Assembly: GCF_012933385.1 (NCBI RefSeq)
Contig: NZ_JABBPN010000020.1
Coordinates: 19,902-83,901 of the forward strand
Direction: 5' to 3'
DNA: 64,000 nucleotides
Source of the DNA: Paenibacillus lemnae
GTDB lineage: Bacteria; Bacillota; Bacilli; Paenibacillales; Paenibacillaceae
In this document: one piece after another, positions 32,568-41,129 of the stretch
Position numbering within the stretch: the first letter of the stretch is position 1
Layout of the letters: the number at the start of each line of letters is the position of its first letter
Position numbers and translations under genes: made by a program
Notes under the pieces: generated by a model
Told to the model about the DNA's origin: nothing
The model's database searches: none
Seen by the model: the letters and a program-made list of their open reading frames with translations, nothing else

Positions 32568-34262
32568 TTACTTTTGAACCGATTGATACCAGGCGTTAAC
32601 TTCTTCCGTCATTTGATCCCCACCTGTGGATTTCCATTTTTCCACAAAGGTATCGAATTCGTCGATCGAAGCCTGACCATAGATAATTTTGTTCAACACT
32701 TCTTTCTCCAGCCTGGTGAGCATATCTCCGCGTGCCAGCTGGGTTTTGGTAGGTGCTCCTGTAAACATTTCAGGCATGACCGTATCTTTCTGATCAATAA
32801 CAATCTTGGCGGCTCGAAGCTGTTCAGGAATCCGCTTTGCCAAATTTTTCTCATACTGGTTGGCCGGCTCTGCGCCTTCAGCGAGCTTAGCTAATGTATT
32901 CATTGCCAAATTCGGTATAATGGCACCGTCAAAGGTCAGTGAATACCGAATGGCATCGACCCAACCCCCCGGAATTTTATCGCTCTGCGCTTCTTGATAT
33001 ATCTCCCCGCTTGGTCCAATATCATAATCGTACCCTTTGGCAAAACCATGGGGAAACGTCGTGCTTTCCGGATTAGCCCAATGATCAAACAGGTAGTTCT
33101 GATACACAAAAAACGCATCTTTATGCTTCATATCCTTGTTAATCAATATGGCACCGCTGCTGATCGAGGTACCGTGGCGTCCGATGGTCCCATCCGGACC
33201 AGCAGGAAGAGGATATGCTCTATATTTGGCGTCCGGCACGTTTCTCTGCAGATCAGGAAGCGGCCAGCCTGTCATCCAGTACGGACCGACAATGATGCCC
33301 GATTTCCCTGCTGTGAAGGCCTCCGTCGCTTTCGTTTCATCATACAGCCCAGCTTCGCTGGAAATGTACCCCTTTTCCATCCACTCCTGCATTTTCAGAA
33401 GCGCAGGTTTCATCTCTGGTTGAACAGAACCATAGACAAGCTGATTGTCCTCCGTCTTGTTCCATTGATTTGGCATAGCTCCGTACATTCCAAAGATCCA
33501 GCCCGATTCTGACATCCACGTGTTCAAATCATTCTTGAAGCCAACGGACAGTCCTGTCGTATCGTTCTCGCCGTTACCATCAGGATCCTGATGGGTGAAA
33601 GCGTCCATGACCGTCTCGAGTTCTGTCATATTCGTGGGGGCGTTCAAGTTCAGCTTCCTCAGCCAATCTTCTCTAATATACATCACCGGATCATTATTGA
33701 AGGCGTTTTCCAAAATCGGAAGGCCCATTCTTTTATCGTCTCTCATCAAAGGATTCCAGACTGTAGGATCTTCTGCCACTGCACTCTTATAGATGTCAGA
33801 TGCATACTTGTCAAACAATACTCCGGCATCGGTAAACTGACCGGTGTCAATCAAATCGGATATCAGTGCAGCATCGCCTCGAAAGGCCACAATATCAGGC
33901 ATTTTCTCACCAGCCGTCAGCATCAGCCGCAGCTTGGTTTCATAGGCGTTGTTCTGTTCGCTTACCGTCCACAAGTATTCGATATCGATACCCAGTGTTT
34001 CTTTTGCCCACCGGGTGTGCACGTTGTCTTCGATATTTTCTCCATTCTTGAACTTCATGTTGCTGGAAACGGGGAACACCGTTGATATCGTGACCGGCTC
34101 CGTATATTTACCGTCTTCGAAAGGAGCCGAGTAAAAACTCTCTTCCTCCACATCCTTCTCTTTCGGGGGATCTTCACTGTCTCCGGTACAGCCGGTCAAG
34201 GCGCTTGACAGCATCAATGAACTCAATAATGCCAGCAGCGTGCTTCTTATGTTTATTGCCAT
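32568..34262 (-). CDS. Extracellular sugar-binding lipoprotein (LplA type)
   Basis: This 564-residue solute-binding lipoprotein starts at the ATG 34262 (MAINIRS) after GGGGGTGA. The signal is IRSTLLALLSSLMLSSALTGC (lipobox LTGC), followed by an Asp/Glu-rich linker. The mature domain shows WAKETLGIDIEYLW, YETKLRLMLTAGEKMPDIVAF, EDWLRKLNLNAP and the FTHQDPDGNGENDTTGL turn that marks the large LplA-like family. It lies third in an operon of two permeases, this lipoprotein, then the YesM/YesN pair, all within short gaps. The upstream permease is frameshifted in this sequence (see 34288-35165), which could leave the lipoprotein as an orphan sensor-like binder. The sugar is unknown. Confidence 0.92.
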   Translation of the reverse strand: MAINIRSTLLALLSSLMLSSALTGCTGDSEDPPKEKDVEEESFYSAPFEDGKYTEPVTISTVFPVSSNMKFKNGENIEDNVHTRWAKETLGIDIEYLWTVSEQNNAYETKLRLMLTAGEKMPDIVAFRGDAALISDLIDTGQFTDAGVLFDKYASDIYKSAVAEDPTVWNPLMRDDKRMGLPILENAFNNDPVMYIREDWLRKLNLNAPTNMTELETVMDAFTHQDPDGNGENDTTGLSVGFKNDLNTWMSESGWIFGMYGAMPNQWNKTEDNQLVYGSVQPEMKPALLKMQEWMEKGYISSEAGLYDETKATEAFTAGKSGIIVGPYWMTGWPLPDLQRNVPDAKYRAYPLPAGPDGTIGRHGTSISSGAILINKDMKHKDAFFVYQNYLFDHWANPESTTFPHGFAKGYDYDIGPSGEIYQEAQSDKIPGGWVDAIRYSLTFDGAIIPNLAMNTLAKLAEGAEPANQYEKNLAKRIPEQLRAAKIVIDQKDTVMPEMFTGAPTKTQLARGDMLTRLEKEVLNKIIYGQASIDEFDTFVEKWKSTGGDQMTEEVNAWYQSVQK

Positions 34263-34287
34263 GTTTTTCACCCCCTCATAAAACAAG

Positions 34288-35165
34288 TTATTCTTTTACA
34301 GCTCCAAGCACAATCCCTTTTACGAAAAATCTTTGCAGGAACGGATACAGAAGTAAAATCGGAGCCATGCCTATGAAAATCTGGGCCGCTTTCACCGTTC
34401 GTTGAGAAATGTTCTCCAGATCCTCCGGCCGGACCGAAACTTTACTGAAATCCTGCTGCACAATAACGGTCTGCAGGTACGTGGCCAGCGGGTAATTCTC
34501 GTGATTTGTCATGAACAGCAGGCCGTCAAACCATGAGTTCCAATGTCCGACCAAAGTGAACAAGGAGAGCGTGGCCAGTGCCGGAGTAGAAATGGGCAGA
34601 TACACACGAATCAGTGTTCGGATGTGACCTGCACCGTCGATCAGAGACGCTTCTTCCATCTCCTTGGGAATCCCCCTGAAGAAGTTAAGGAGAAGAATCA
34701 TATTCCATACCGAAACCGCGCCAGGGAGAATCAACACCCAAAGCGTATTCAGCATGTCCAAATTCCGAAGCAATATATAATACGGGACTAAGCCGCCGCT
34801 AAACAGCATCGTGAACACAAAGTACCAAATGTACATATTTCGTCGTTTGAAGCTGCTGGTTTCCTTGGATAAGGGATATGCTGCAAAAACAACCACCAGC
34901 ATTCCGAACACCGTGCCTATGACCGTCCGCTGCAGGGTCACCCAGATGGACCTCAGGAAATTACCATTAGCGATGGTTGTAACATAAGCGTCCAGCGTAA
35001 AGTCGATTGGCCACAGTTTGACCAGGTTCGCACTTGCTGCCGCCTTGCCGCTGAACGAAACGGCCAGAATATGAATGAAGGGAAGATACATACCAGCGAT
35101 ACTGCAATCATAAACACATAGTTCAATACCGTAAATGCTTTGTAAGAAGTTGTTTTATGATACAC
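34288..35165 (-). pseudogene. Sugar ABC permease (YtcP type) with apparent one-base frameshift
   Basis: This is a YtcP-type permease split over two frames. The N-terminal piece starts at GTG 35165 after AAGGAGG and encodes the normal first helix (FTVLNYVFMIAVSLVCI). The rest (LPFIHILAVSFSGKAA...) continues in another frame from about 35090. The remaining body is complete, with the EAA loop MEEASLIDGAGHIRTLIRVYLP and the ending KGIVLGAVKE. Restoring one C so that ATCTTCCC reads ATCCTTCCC gives VCILPFIHILAVSFS, the exact family pattern seen in its paralogues here. The lesion is therefore a single-base deletion between about 35080 and 35090. It could be a sequencing error in a short homopolymer or a true mutation. 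If real, translation would yield a short peptide, unless the internal ATG at 35091 is used without the first helix. Confidence 0.8.
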
Positions 35166-35182
35166 ACCCCGTTGGCCTCCTT

Positions 35183-36091
35183 CTAGAAGATGCGGTAATT
35201 CGCCAATTTATAGGCCATACGGTAAGCCATAACGATAAGAACAAGGCTGACGATCGATTTAAACAGACCTACAGCTGTAGAGAAACTGAACTTCCCGCCT
35301 ATAATTCCATACCGGTAAACAAACGTATCAATAATATCGCCTTTATCAAAGACGAGAGCATTGTACAAATTGAAGATTTGATCAAAGCCTCCGTTCAAAA
35401 TACTGCCGAGAGCAAGAGTGCCGACCACGATCGTAATCGGGAGCATGGAGGGCATGGTGATGGCCCAGGTCTGCTGCCACCTGCCAGCTCCGTCTGCTTC
35501 TGCCGCCTCATAGAGCGAAGGATTGATGCCTGCGAGTGCTGCCAGAAAGACGATGGTGTTAAAGCCAAATTCCTTCCATACATCACTGACCACGACGACA
35601 AAACGAAACCAGTCTCCGTCCCCCATGAAGAAGATCGGCTTCATTCCAAAGACGCTGGTCAACGTTTGATTTACAAGTCCTCCATTCTGGGCAAGGAGAT
35701 CGATCAGGATCCCTCCCACAAGAACCCAGGACAGAAAATGCGGCATATATACGATCGTTTGAACCATTCTTCTAAAAAATATCCTTCTGATTTCATTCAA
35801 AAGAAGTGCAAATATAAAGGGAACGATCAGATTGGCGGCCATCTTCATTCCCGCAATGATAAGCGTATTCCAGATAAGCTGAATGTTCTCCGGGATGCTG
35901 AACAAAAACTCAAAATGGTCCAGTCCGATCCACTGAGATCCTGTCATTCCCAATGCCGGCTTGTAATTTTGAAAAGCCATAACCAGACCGGCCATTGGAA
36001 TGTAAGAAAAGATGAGTGTCAAAATCAGGGCTGGCGCCAGCATGATATCGAGGATGATCGTCTTTTTCCACTTCGAAACTTTCATTCTCAT
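35183..36091 (-). CDS. Sugar ABC transporter permease, LplB type
   Basis: This is the first gene of the second sugar operon. It is a 302-residue membrane protein starting at ATG 36091 after AGAAGGG; a second ATG six bases on is possible. It has six helices, beginning with IILDIMLAPALILTLIFSYIPMAGLVMAF. The EAA loop reads YEAAEADGAGRWQQTWAITMPSM, and the last helix ends in YKLANYRIF. It is intact, unlike the second permease, with which it should form the heterodimeric channel. The intergenic gap of 17 bases contains the AAGGAGG for the next gene. The upstream region 36092-36278 presumably carries the promoter, but no convincing -35/-10 pair was found. Confidence 0.92.
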   Translation of the reverse strand: MRMKVSKWKKTIILDIMLAPALILTLIFSYIPMAGLVMAFQNYKPALGMTGSQWIGLDHFEFLFSIPENIQLIWNTLIIAGMKMAANLIVPFIFALLLNEIRRIFFRRMVQTIVYMPHFLSWVLVGGILIDLLAQNGGLVNQTLTSVFGMKPIFFMGDGDWFRFVVVVSDVWKEFGFNTIVFLAALAGINPSLYEAAEADGAGRWQQTWAITMPSMLPITIVVGTLALGSILNGGFDQIFNLYNALVFDKGDIIDTFVYRYGIIGGKFSFSTAVGLFKSIVSLVLIVMAYRMAYKLANYRIF

Positions 36092-36278
36092 GTATCCCTT
36101 CTGGCAGCTAACCCTTGTTATCTCTTCTGTAAACCTATCTTACCGCTGTCCTGAAGGACGATACACGACAAAATGAAAGCATAGATAACAATTCTATAGC
36201 ATGGAGAACGGTTAAAGCGCCGGCTCCTTAGTCATACTAACGGTTGAATAACTCGAACTACAGCAAAGGAGCACGGAA

Positions 36279-37265
36279 ATGATGCATGAAAGCTTCTCTT
36301 ATATGTCCCGCACCCTGGTGACTGAACCGTTTCATGACAAAAAACTGTTGGAATCGATCTGGGGCAAAACCTGGGGGATTACCAATCCGGTTGGTAAAGT
36401 CAAACAAATCCTGATGCACCGCCCCGGCAGCGAAGTAAATAGGCTGGAGAAATACAGTGCTCAAATTGAATCCGGTCCGATGCTCCTGAATCAGATCAAG
36501 GGTAATTTCAGCATCAACAGCATGCCGCAATCCCCTGATCTGGAGCGATTACAGCAGCAGCATGATGCGCTGGCCGATGCGCTTCGAAAGGAAGGCGCAG
36601 AAATCATATACCTGGAGGATCATGAAAATGCCTGGCCTGAAATGATGTTCACAAGGGATTTAGGCATGGTCGTGCCGGGAGGAGTCATATTATCCAGGTT
36701 CGCGCTTTATATCCGTTATGGAGAGACACGGCTGGCGGCTCAGAAAATCAGTGAAGCCGGAATGCCTATACTCGGCATGGTTCAGGGTATGGGATTTGCA
36801 GAGGGAGGCAGCTTCACAATGCTCGACCCCCAGACGGCTGTCGTGGGTACATCGGAGCGTGTGAACGCAGCAGGTGTAGATCAAATCCGGCAAATCCTGT
36901 CCTTTCAAGGAATCAGGCTGATCGCGGTCGATCTTCCTGCATCCATCATCCATCTGGATGAGGCATTCCTCATGGTCGATCAACAGAAAGCACTCGTTAA
37001 CATATCCTTGCTGCCGTTCTGGTTCATTGATGAGCTGCACAGCCGGGACATCGAATTACTGCATGTCGATCCGCGGGACCCGGTACTTACGATTAACGGC
37101 ATTGCTGCATCACCGGGAAGAGTAATATGTGCGAGCGGCGGGTCTTATACCATCGACCTGCTGTCGAAGAATGGCGTGGAAGTGATTCCTGTAGACATTT
37201 CCGAAATCGTGAAAATGGGCGGAGGCATTCACTGCTGTACGCTGCCACTGGAACGCAAGGGTTAA
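36279..37265 (+). CDS. Amidinotransferase-fold enzyme (dimethylarginine dimethylaminohydrolase / arginine deiminase-like)
   Basis: This 328-residue guanidino-group-modifying enzyme has the five-bladed pentein fold. The catalytic Cys sits in the C-terminal GGGIHCCTLPL, where two adjacent cysteines occur. The general-base His is in SIIHLDEAFLMVD, and the substrate guanidine/carboxylate pocket uses MFTRDLGMVVPGG and GFAEGGSFTML. The pattern is closest to the DDAH/arginine deiminase branch, but N-terminal residues 1-80 are longer than in plain DDAH (about 255 residues). AAGGAG is 9-12 bases before two adjacent ATGs. A strong hairpin follows the stop, so it is monocistronic. Possible reactions are deimination of arginine or methylarginines, or amidine transfer. 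Substrate choice is not resolved from sequence. Confidence 0.85.
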   Translation: MMHESFSYMSRTLVTEPFHDKKLLESIWGKTWGITNPVGKVKQILMHRPGSEVNRLEKYSAQIESGPMLLNQIKGNFSINSMPQSPDLERLQQQHDALADALRKEGAEIIYLEDHENAWPEMMFTRDLGMVVPGGVILSRFALYIRYGETRLAAQKISEAGMPILGMVQGMGFAEGGSFTMLDPQTAVVGTSERVNAAGVDQIRQILSFQGIRLIAVDLPASIIHLDEAFLMVDQQKALVNISLLPFWFIDELHSRDIELLHVDPRDPVLTINGIAASPGRVICASGGSYTIDLLSKNGVEVIPVDISEIVKMGGGIHCCTLPLERKG

Positions 37266-37308
37266 AGCCTGCATTGCCGTACAGCGTGCTGTTGAGCGCA
37301 TCTACTTT

Positions 37309-37360
37309 AAACATCCCTTGAGCTGGCGCTGGATAGGCCGGCTTTAAGGGATGTTTTCTG
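37309..37360 (+). terminator. Terminator after the amidinotransferase-fold gene
   Basis: AAACATCCCTT (37309-37319) pairs with AAGGGATGTTT (37346-37356), with an inner AGCTGGC/GCCGGCT stem. T-rich sequence (TCTGTTTTCTG) follows. Confidence 0.85.
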
Positions 37361-37474
37361 TTTTCTGTGTACTGGCATTATCAGCATCGCCTATGAAATC
37401 CTTCAGTGTCACATCTAGGCAAACACACATAAGCTGGGTTAAGTTTAAATTTGCCGATGAAGGAGTTCGTCACG

Positions 37475-38203
37475 ATGAGCCATGCGAAAATAAAAGCCCG
37501 CGCCAAGCAGGCCCCTTTGAAGAAGCTTCCCCCTCTCGCCCGGATTAAAGAGTTTCCTGCTGCACAGCTTCATCATGCATCATCGCTGCATCAAGCCAGC
37601 AGATCATCCGCCGTAAAACCAACAAGTGCTGCTTATGATGAATGCATCGACCGTGCCTTTCGGATTCCGATCTTCCTGAGCACCGCGAATTCCCTGAACA
37701 CGCTGCAGCAGCAATTTTTTGACCGGCTGGTTCAGGAAATTGAAGATGCGCTGCTGTTTCCGCGCACCCTGCCGCAAAGCGAGCAGTATCCCGAAACGGT
37801 GCTGACCAACATCCGGCGTCTGGTGATCTCCAGCTATGGCATGCTGGCCATTAACTTTCGGAGATTTTTCGTCCAGATTCTCGAAGCGAATGTCGGACAG
37901 CCGCCGACCACGACGCCATTCTGGCAGGGATCGACCTTCTCCCAGATCGAACCGTCGATGGCATTTCAATTCGGCCTTCCCATCCTGCTGGTACGGGAAA
38001 GCGGCACAGATACCAACAATGGCGTCTGGGCCGGCGGTATTGCGCCGCTGAACATTTTCGTAGAGTGGAACTCTGACAGCCAAACGGTGGATGAATTTTT
38101 CAGCTCTGTGCAGTGGAGAGAAGTGTTTGCCAATTGGACGGCCGAAGTGCGGAACAACTACTATCTACGAACAGAACCTCAATTCAGCCTGCAGATGCAG
38201 TAA
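37475..38203 (+). CDS. Uncharacterised protein with TIR-like / nucleoside-deoxyribosyltransferase-like features
   Basis: I do not recognise a named family for this 242-residue protein. The ATG at 37475 follows AAGGAG at 9 bases. Residues 1-60 are basic, Ala/Pro-rich and probably disordered (KIKARAKQAPLKKLPPLARI). From about 65 a compact alpha/beta domain begins: a strand FRIPIFLSTA, a helix LQQQFFDRLVQEIEDALLF, a strand-helix NIRRLVISSYGMLAINFRRF, then GSTFSQIEPSMAFQFGLPILLV and ESGTDTNNGVWAGG. The order strand - SxxSQxExxMAxxxGxPxLL resembles the Glu-containing motif of TIR-like and nucleoside deoxyribosyltransferase Rossmannoid domains. That resemblance is a pattern inference only. Neighbours (amidinotransferase, surface protein) do not suggest a pathway. 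It appears to stand alone. Confidence 0.6.
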   Translation: MSHAKIKARAKQAPLKKLPPLARIKEFPAAQLHHASSLHQASRSSAVKPTSAAYDECIDRAFRIPIFLSTANSLNTLQQQFFDRLVQEIEDALLFPRTLPQSEQYPETVLTNIRRLVISSYGMLAINFRRFFVQILEANVGQPPTTTPFWQGSTFSQIEPSMAFQFGLPILLVRESGTDTNNGVWAGGIAPLNIFVEWNSDSQTVDEFFSSVQWREVFANWTAEVRNNYYLRTEPQFSLQMQ

Positions 38204-38295
38204 TACGTATCATCTACAGACAGAAGGAATAACCTTACCACAGCCGGTACATAATACAATTCACAACCAATTCCAGCCGTGAGGGGGACTTCCAT

Positions 38296-38472
38296 TTGGA
38301 CAATAATCATCCCGACAAAAATTTGGTCAACACTGTTAAAGACCTGGAGACTGAACCTGTGAACAGCCTCGATGCCCAACAGCAGCAGCAAGCCCATAAT
38401 GACCGACGAAAGCAATCCCAGCATGACAGCAACGGCAAGTACAAAGAGAGTGAAAAAGATAACTATAAGTAG
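38296..38472 (+). CDS. Small hydrophilic protein with TTG start, unknown function
   Basis: This 58-residue protein is read from the TTG at 38296, 8 bases after GAGGGGG, and is followed at once by a textbook terminator. The sequence is almost free of hydrophobic residues. It starts MDNNHPDKNLVNTVKDLE, has a Gln run (DAQQQQQAHNDRRKQ) and ends SEKDNYK. Such a composition suggests a disordered or spore-type small acidic-basic protein, but no family is recognised. The gene lies 92 bases after the TIR-like gene, without a terminator between them, so co-transcription is possible. Support is the ribosome site, the terminator and the absence of better alternatives in the region. Confidence 0.55.
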   Translation: MDNNHPDKNLVNTVKDLETEPVNSLDAQQQQQAHNDRRKQSQHDSNGKYKESEKDNYK

Positions 38473-38477
38473 GGAAG

Positions 38478-38506
38478 TAAGCCCGCTTTCGGGCTTATTT
38501 TTTTTA
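38478..38506 (+). terminator. Terminator after the 58-residue peptide gene
   Basis: A perfect 8-bp stem (TAAGCCCG / CGGGCTTA) with a CTTT loop is followed by a run of nine T. Confidence 0.93.
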
Positions 38507-38641
38507 TTTTCTCAGTCATATAGGTCCCAGGTATCGTTTCATGAAATTTATTCCTATTGACCCTGTTTCAAAACCCGGAATTCGTATAAGTTCTTACTAT
38601 AGCGATTTTCAGTTCTTAAATGCTGATTATAAGGAGGAAAT

Positions 38642-39904
38642 ATGAAAACAGAGACACTGAAGGGAAACACAAGCTTTATCCGTCTAGCCGTTGGTATGGT
38701 CTTACTGCTTATGCTCGGCGCCATTCTGGCCTCCCATAATGCCGGTGCTGCCAGCGCTAAACCGATCGAGGTCAAGTATGATGAGAAAAAACTGAGTTTC
38801 ACGCCGGATCCGATACTCGATAAGGGGACGACACTGGTTCCATTTCGCCCGCTGTTTGAGGGCATGGGCATGTCCGTAAAGTGGGATAAAACAAAACAGA
38901 CCGTGACCGGCACCAAGGATGGGCTGAACATCGTCCTGAGGATCAACAGCAAGCAAGCTACAGTCAACGGAAAGACGATTCAATTAAGTCTCGCTCCGGA
39001 GATTCGTAATGGGAGTACGCTGGTTCCATTGCGCTTTGTCGGCGAATCCACAGGTGCGTACGTCGCCTGGAATCCGTACGCACCCGAGATTTTGATCTAT
39101 TCGGATCACTTTTTCAAATCAAACGGTGTAACGAAAGAACAAGTCCGAAAAGCCTTCGAGGACCATCTGGCAAAAATCAAAGCACAAGTCGAAGCAGAAA
39201 AGGCAGCTAATACAACGGTCAAAGTACCCGCCGCCCCCAAAGGAAGCGGTGTTTACAAGCCAGCGTCTTCTAACTCGGTAGATCTTAACAATCTTCAAGG
39301 GATGTACTATGGATTTCGCCCGGACTACGACGGCTCCGAGTGCGGGGGCATGTGCTGGGATATATACACCTTCCTCCCTGGCAAGAAAATTGTAACAGGC
39401 CAACCTGCCAATGGCGGTCCCGAGACTATAAACTGCACCAAGGACACCTGCCGCAGCTACACCATCAGCGGAAATAAGCTATCCATTCAGGGCGGCTCCA
39501 CCCATACTATTAAAAAAGTGAATGGCAGGCTGGTTATCGATGACATCGAGCTGGAAGCCGTCAAACCGGTGAAGAACGATCAGAAGTTGTCGGGAACCTA
39601 CACCTACAGAGGCTTCTCGGGTCTGATCGGTATCTCGGGAGGCGCCACCTCATGGAGCACAACGATCACATTCAAAGCGGACGGCACCTTTGAGAGCGAT
39701 CATATGATGATTGGCTCGGTTAACGGCGGCGCGCCGACAACCGGAGCTTCAGGCTCCTCCACCAGCGGCTCCTACAGAATTACCGGCAACACCATTGTCC
39801 TGGCCTACCGGGACAAGACCGTAGAGAATGAGCTGTTCTTCATCCAGGATGGAGCTTCAGCGAGCGAGATCCAGATCGGCGAGAACTACTTCAGAACAGA
39901 GTGA
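38642..39904 (+). CDS. Secreted protein with copper-amine-oxidase N-terminal (stalk) domain
   Basis: This 420-residue exported protein has an ATG directly after ATAAGGAGGAAAT. The signal peptide has its hydrophobic core at VGMVLLLMLGAILA and a likely cleavage after AGAASA. Residues about 42-150 are the duplicated copper amine oxidase N-terminal-like domain widespread in Paenibacillus (GTTLVPFRPLFEGMGMSVKWD and GSTLVPLRFVGESTGAYVAWN). After a Lys/Ala-rich linker the C-terminal half is beta-rich with two lipocalin-like units (LNNLQGMYYGF, LSGTYTYRGFSGL) and four cysteines (CGGMC, CTKDTC) that could pair as disulfides. It has no LPXTG or SLH anchor. Function is unknown; such proteins are usually thought to bind wall or surface ligands. 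Confidence 0.85.
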   Translation: MKTETLKGNTSFIRLAVGMVLLLMLGAILASHNAGAASAKPIEVKYDEKKLSFTPDPILDKGTTLVPFRPLFEGMGMSVKWDKTKQTVTGTKDGLNIVLRINSKQATVNGKTIQLSLAPEIRNGSTLVPLRFVGESTGAYVAWNPYAPEILIYSDHFFKSNGVTKEQVRKAFEDHLAKIKAQVEAEKAANTTVKVPAAPKGSGVYKPASSNSVDLNNLQGMYYGFRPDYDGSECGGMCWDIYTFLPGKKIVTGQPANGGPETINCTKDTCRSYTISGNKLSIQGGSTHTIKKVNGRLVIDDIELEAVKPVKNDQKLSGTYTYRGFSGLIGISGGATSWSTTITFKADGTFESDHMMIGSVNGGAPTTGASGSSTSGSYRITGNTIVLAYRDKTVENELFFIQDGASASEIQIGENYFRTE

Positions 39905-39910
39905 AAGCTA

Positions 39911-39938
39911 AGCGACCAGCAGTGGTCGCTTTTTTTTT
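39911..39938 (+). terminator. Terminator after the stalk-domain protein
   Basis: AGCGACCA (39911-39918) and TGGTCGCT (39923-39930) form a perfect stem with a 4-base loop, followed by at least eight T. Confidence 0.95.
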
Positions 39939-40094
39939 CGCGACAATATACCCCTGATTACAGTACAAAAACAGACAACTTTTGTCACCATTTCTACAAG
40001 ATTAACGACATGGACTAGCTCCTTAGAGTCATGCTGAGGCGAGAGATTGTAGTCTATGATACAAACGTTAAAAAAATCGTGGGGTGAATTTATT

Positions 40095-41129
40095 ATGAAA
40101 AAATGGTCAGTGTTGTTTACCAGTCTAAGCTTACTCGCTGTTCTTGCCGCGTGCGGCGGGACAGCTTCTGAAGGAGAAGGAAGTTCATCGAACAGCGCAT
40201 CAGACAAAGCTCTGTCTGATGCGGCCGGCAGCAGCGAGACTGCTGCCAACGAAACGCCATACGCAGAGATCGTTGACGATACCGGCCGGACTGTCGTTTT
40301 GGATAAGAAGCCTGAGAAGGTACTTCCACTCCTTCCGAATCTTCTAGACTTATTCTACGCATCGGGCGGCTCCCCTATCGGCAAGCCGACAATTCCACCG
40401 CACATTACCTTGCAGCATCTTCCCGAAGAAGCGAACAGTCTCCCTGATGTAGGGCATCTGGGCGGGAATGTCGAAGCGATCGTTGCTTTACAGCCGGATC
40501 TGGTTATCGGCGGTCAGCCGCATCATGACAGTCTGGTCGATACTCTAAGTCAAAGCGGTATTCCCGTCATCCTGCTTAATTTGGATAATTACGAGGATTC
40601 ACTGGCCAAAGCCGACATATTCGCTAAAATCACGGGCCAACAAGAGATTGTCAGTAACAAAGTTGCCGATATGCAAAAGAGGATTGAAGCTGTGCAGGCT
40701 AAAATGCCGTCTGACAAAACAAAGATCGCTATTGTTCATATTAATCCTCGGGATGTAGCGCTTGAGCTCGAAGATTCAATTGCGGGCAGCACCGCCAAGC
40801 TGCTTGGCTTGGAGAATGTAGCCGCCGGGAGCTCGCCGCTTAAGGGCCGCCCGGATAAGACGCCTTACAGTATCGAAAAGCTTGTAGAAGACAATCCGGA
40901 TAAAATTCTGCTGACAACGATGGGCGGTGAGGACGTGGTTCAGTCTCGCATTCGTCAGGATATCGAAAATAATCCCGCCTGGAGCAGCCTGGACGCAGTC
41001 AAACAAGGAGAAATTTATTTCCTGCCTCAAGACCTGTTTCTGGTGCACCCTGGCCTACACTTTGCTGATGCTGTAGAATACATGGCCTCCACGCTATATC
41101 CGGAGAATTTCGCTGATGGAAATCAATAA
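40095..41129 (+). CDS. Siderophore/heme-type ABC substrate-binding lipoprotein
   Basis: This 344-residue lipoprotein carries a periplasmic-binding-protein type III (Peripla_BP_2) fold. The ATG at 40095 follows GGGGTGA. The signal peptide is KKWSVLFTSLSLLAVLAAC (lipobox LAAC), then a Ser/Glu linker. The mature part opens with the diagnostic EIVDDTGRTVVLDKKPEKV. The two lobes are joined by the rigid helix of this class (NYEDSLAKADIFAKITGQQ), and the end is GLHFADAVEYMASTLYP. It should bind a ferric siderophore, heme or a cobalamin-like ligand. The 14-base overlap with the permease shows tight coupling. No clear Fur box was found in the 150 bases upstream, although an imperfect one cannot be excluded. 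Confidence 0.9.
   Translation: MKKWSVLFTSLSLLAVLAACGGTASEGEGSSSNSASDKALSDAAGSSETAANETPYAEIVDDTGRTVVLDKKPEKVLPLLPNLLDLFYASGGSPIGKPTIPPHITLQHLPEEANSLPDVGHLGGNVEAIVALQPDLVIGGQPHHDSLVDTLSQSGIPVILLNLDNYEDSLAKADIFAKITGQQEIVSNKVADMQKRIEAVQAKMPSDKTKIAIVHINPRDVALELEDSIAGSTAKLLGLENVAAGSSPLKGRPDKTPYSIEKLVEDNPDKILLTTMGGEDVVQSRIRQDIENNPAWSSLDAVKQGEIYFLPQDLFLVHPGLHFADAVEYMASTLYPENFADGNQ

Noticed and set aside
35135..36154. Long plus-strand frame opposite the LplB-type permease
   Set aside because: Antisense to a well-conserved permease, with no start signal and no domain.
39973..39985. Short inverted repeat GACAA / TTGTC upstream of the siderophore operon considered as a Fur box
   Set aside because: It lacks the GATAAT-type hexamers of a Fur box and is only 5 bp per arm.
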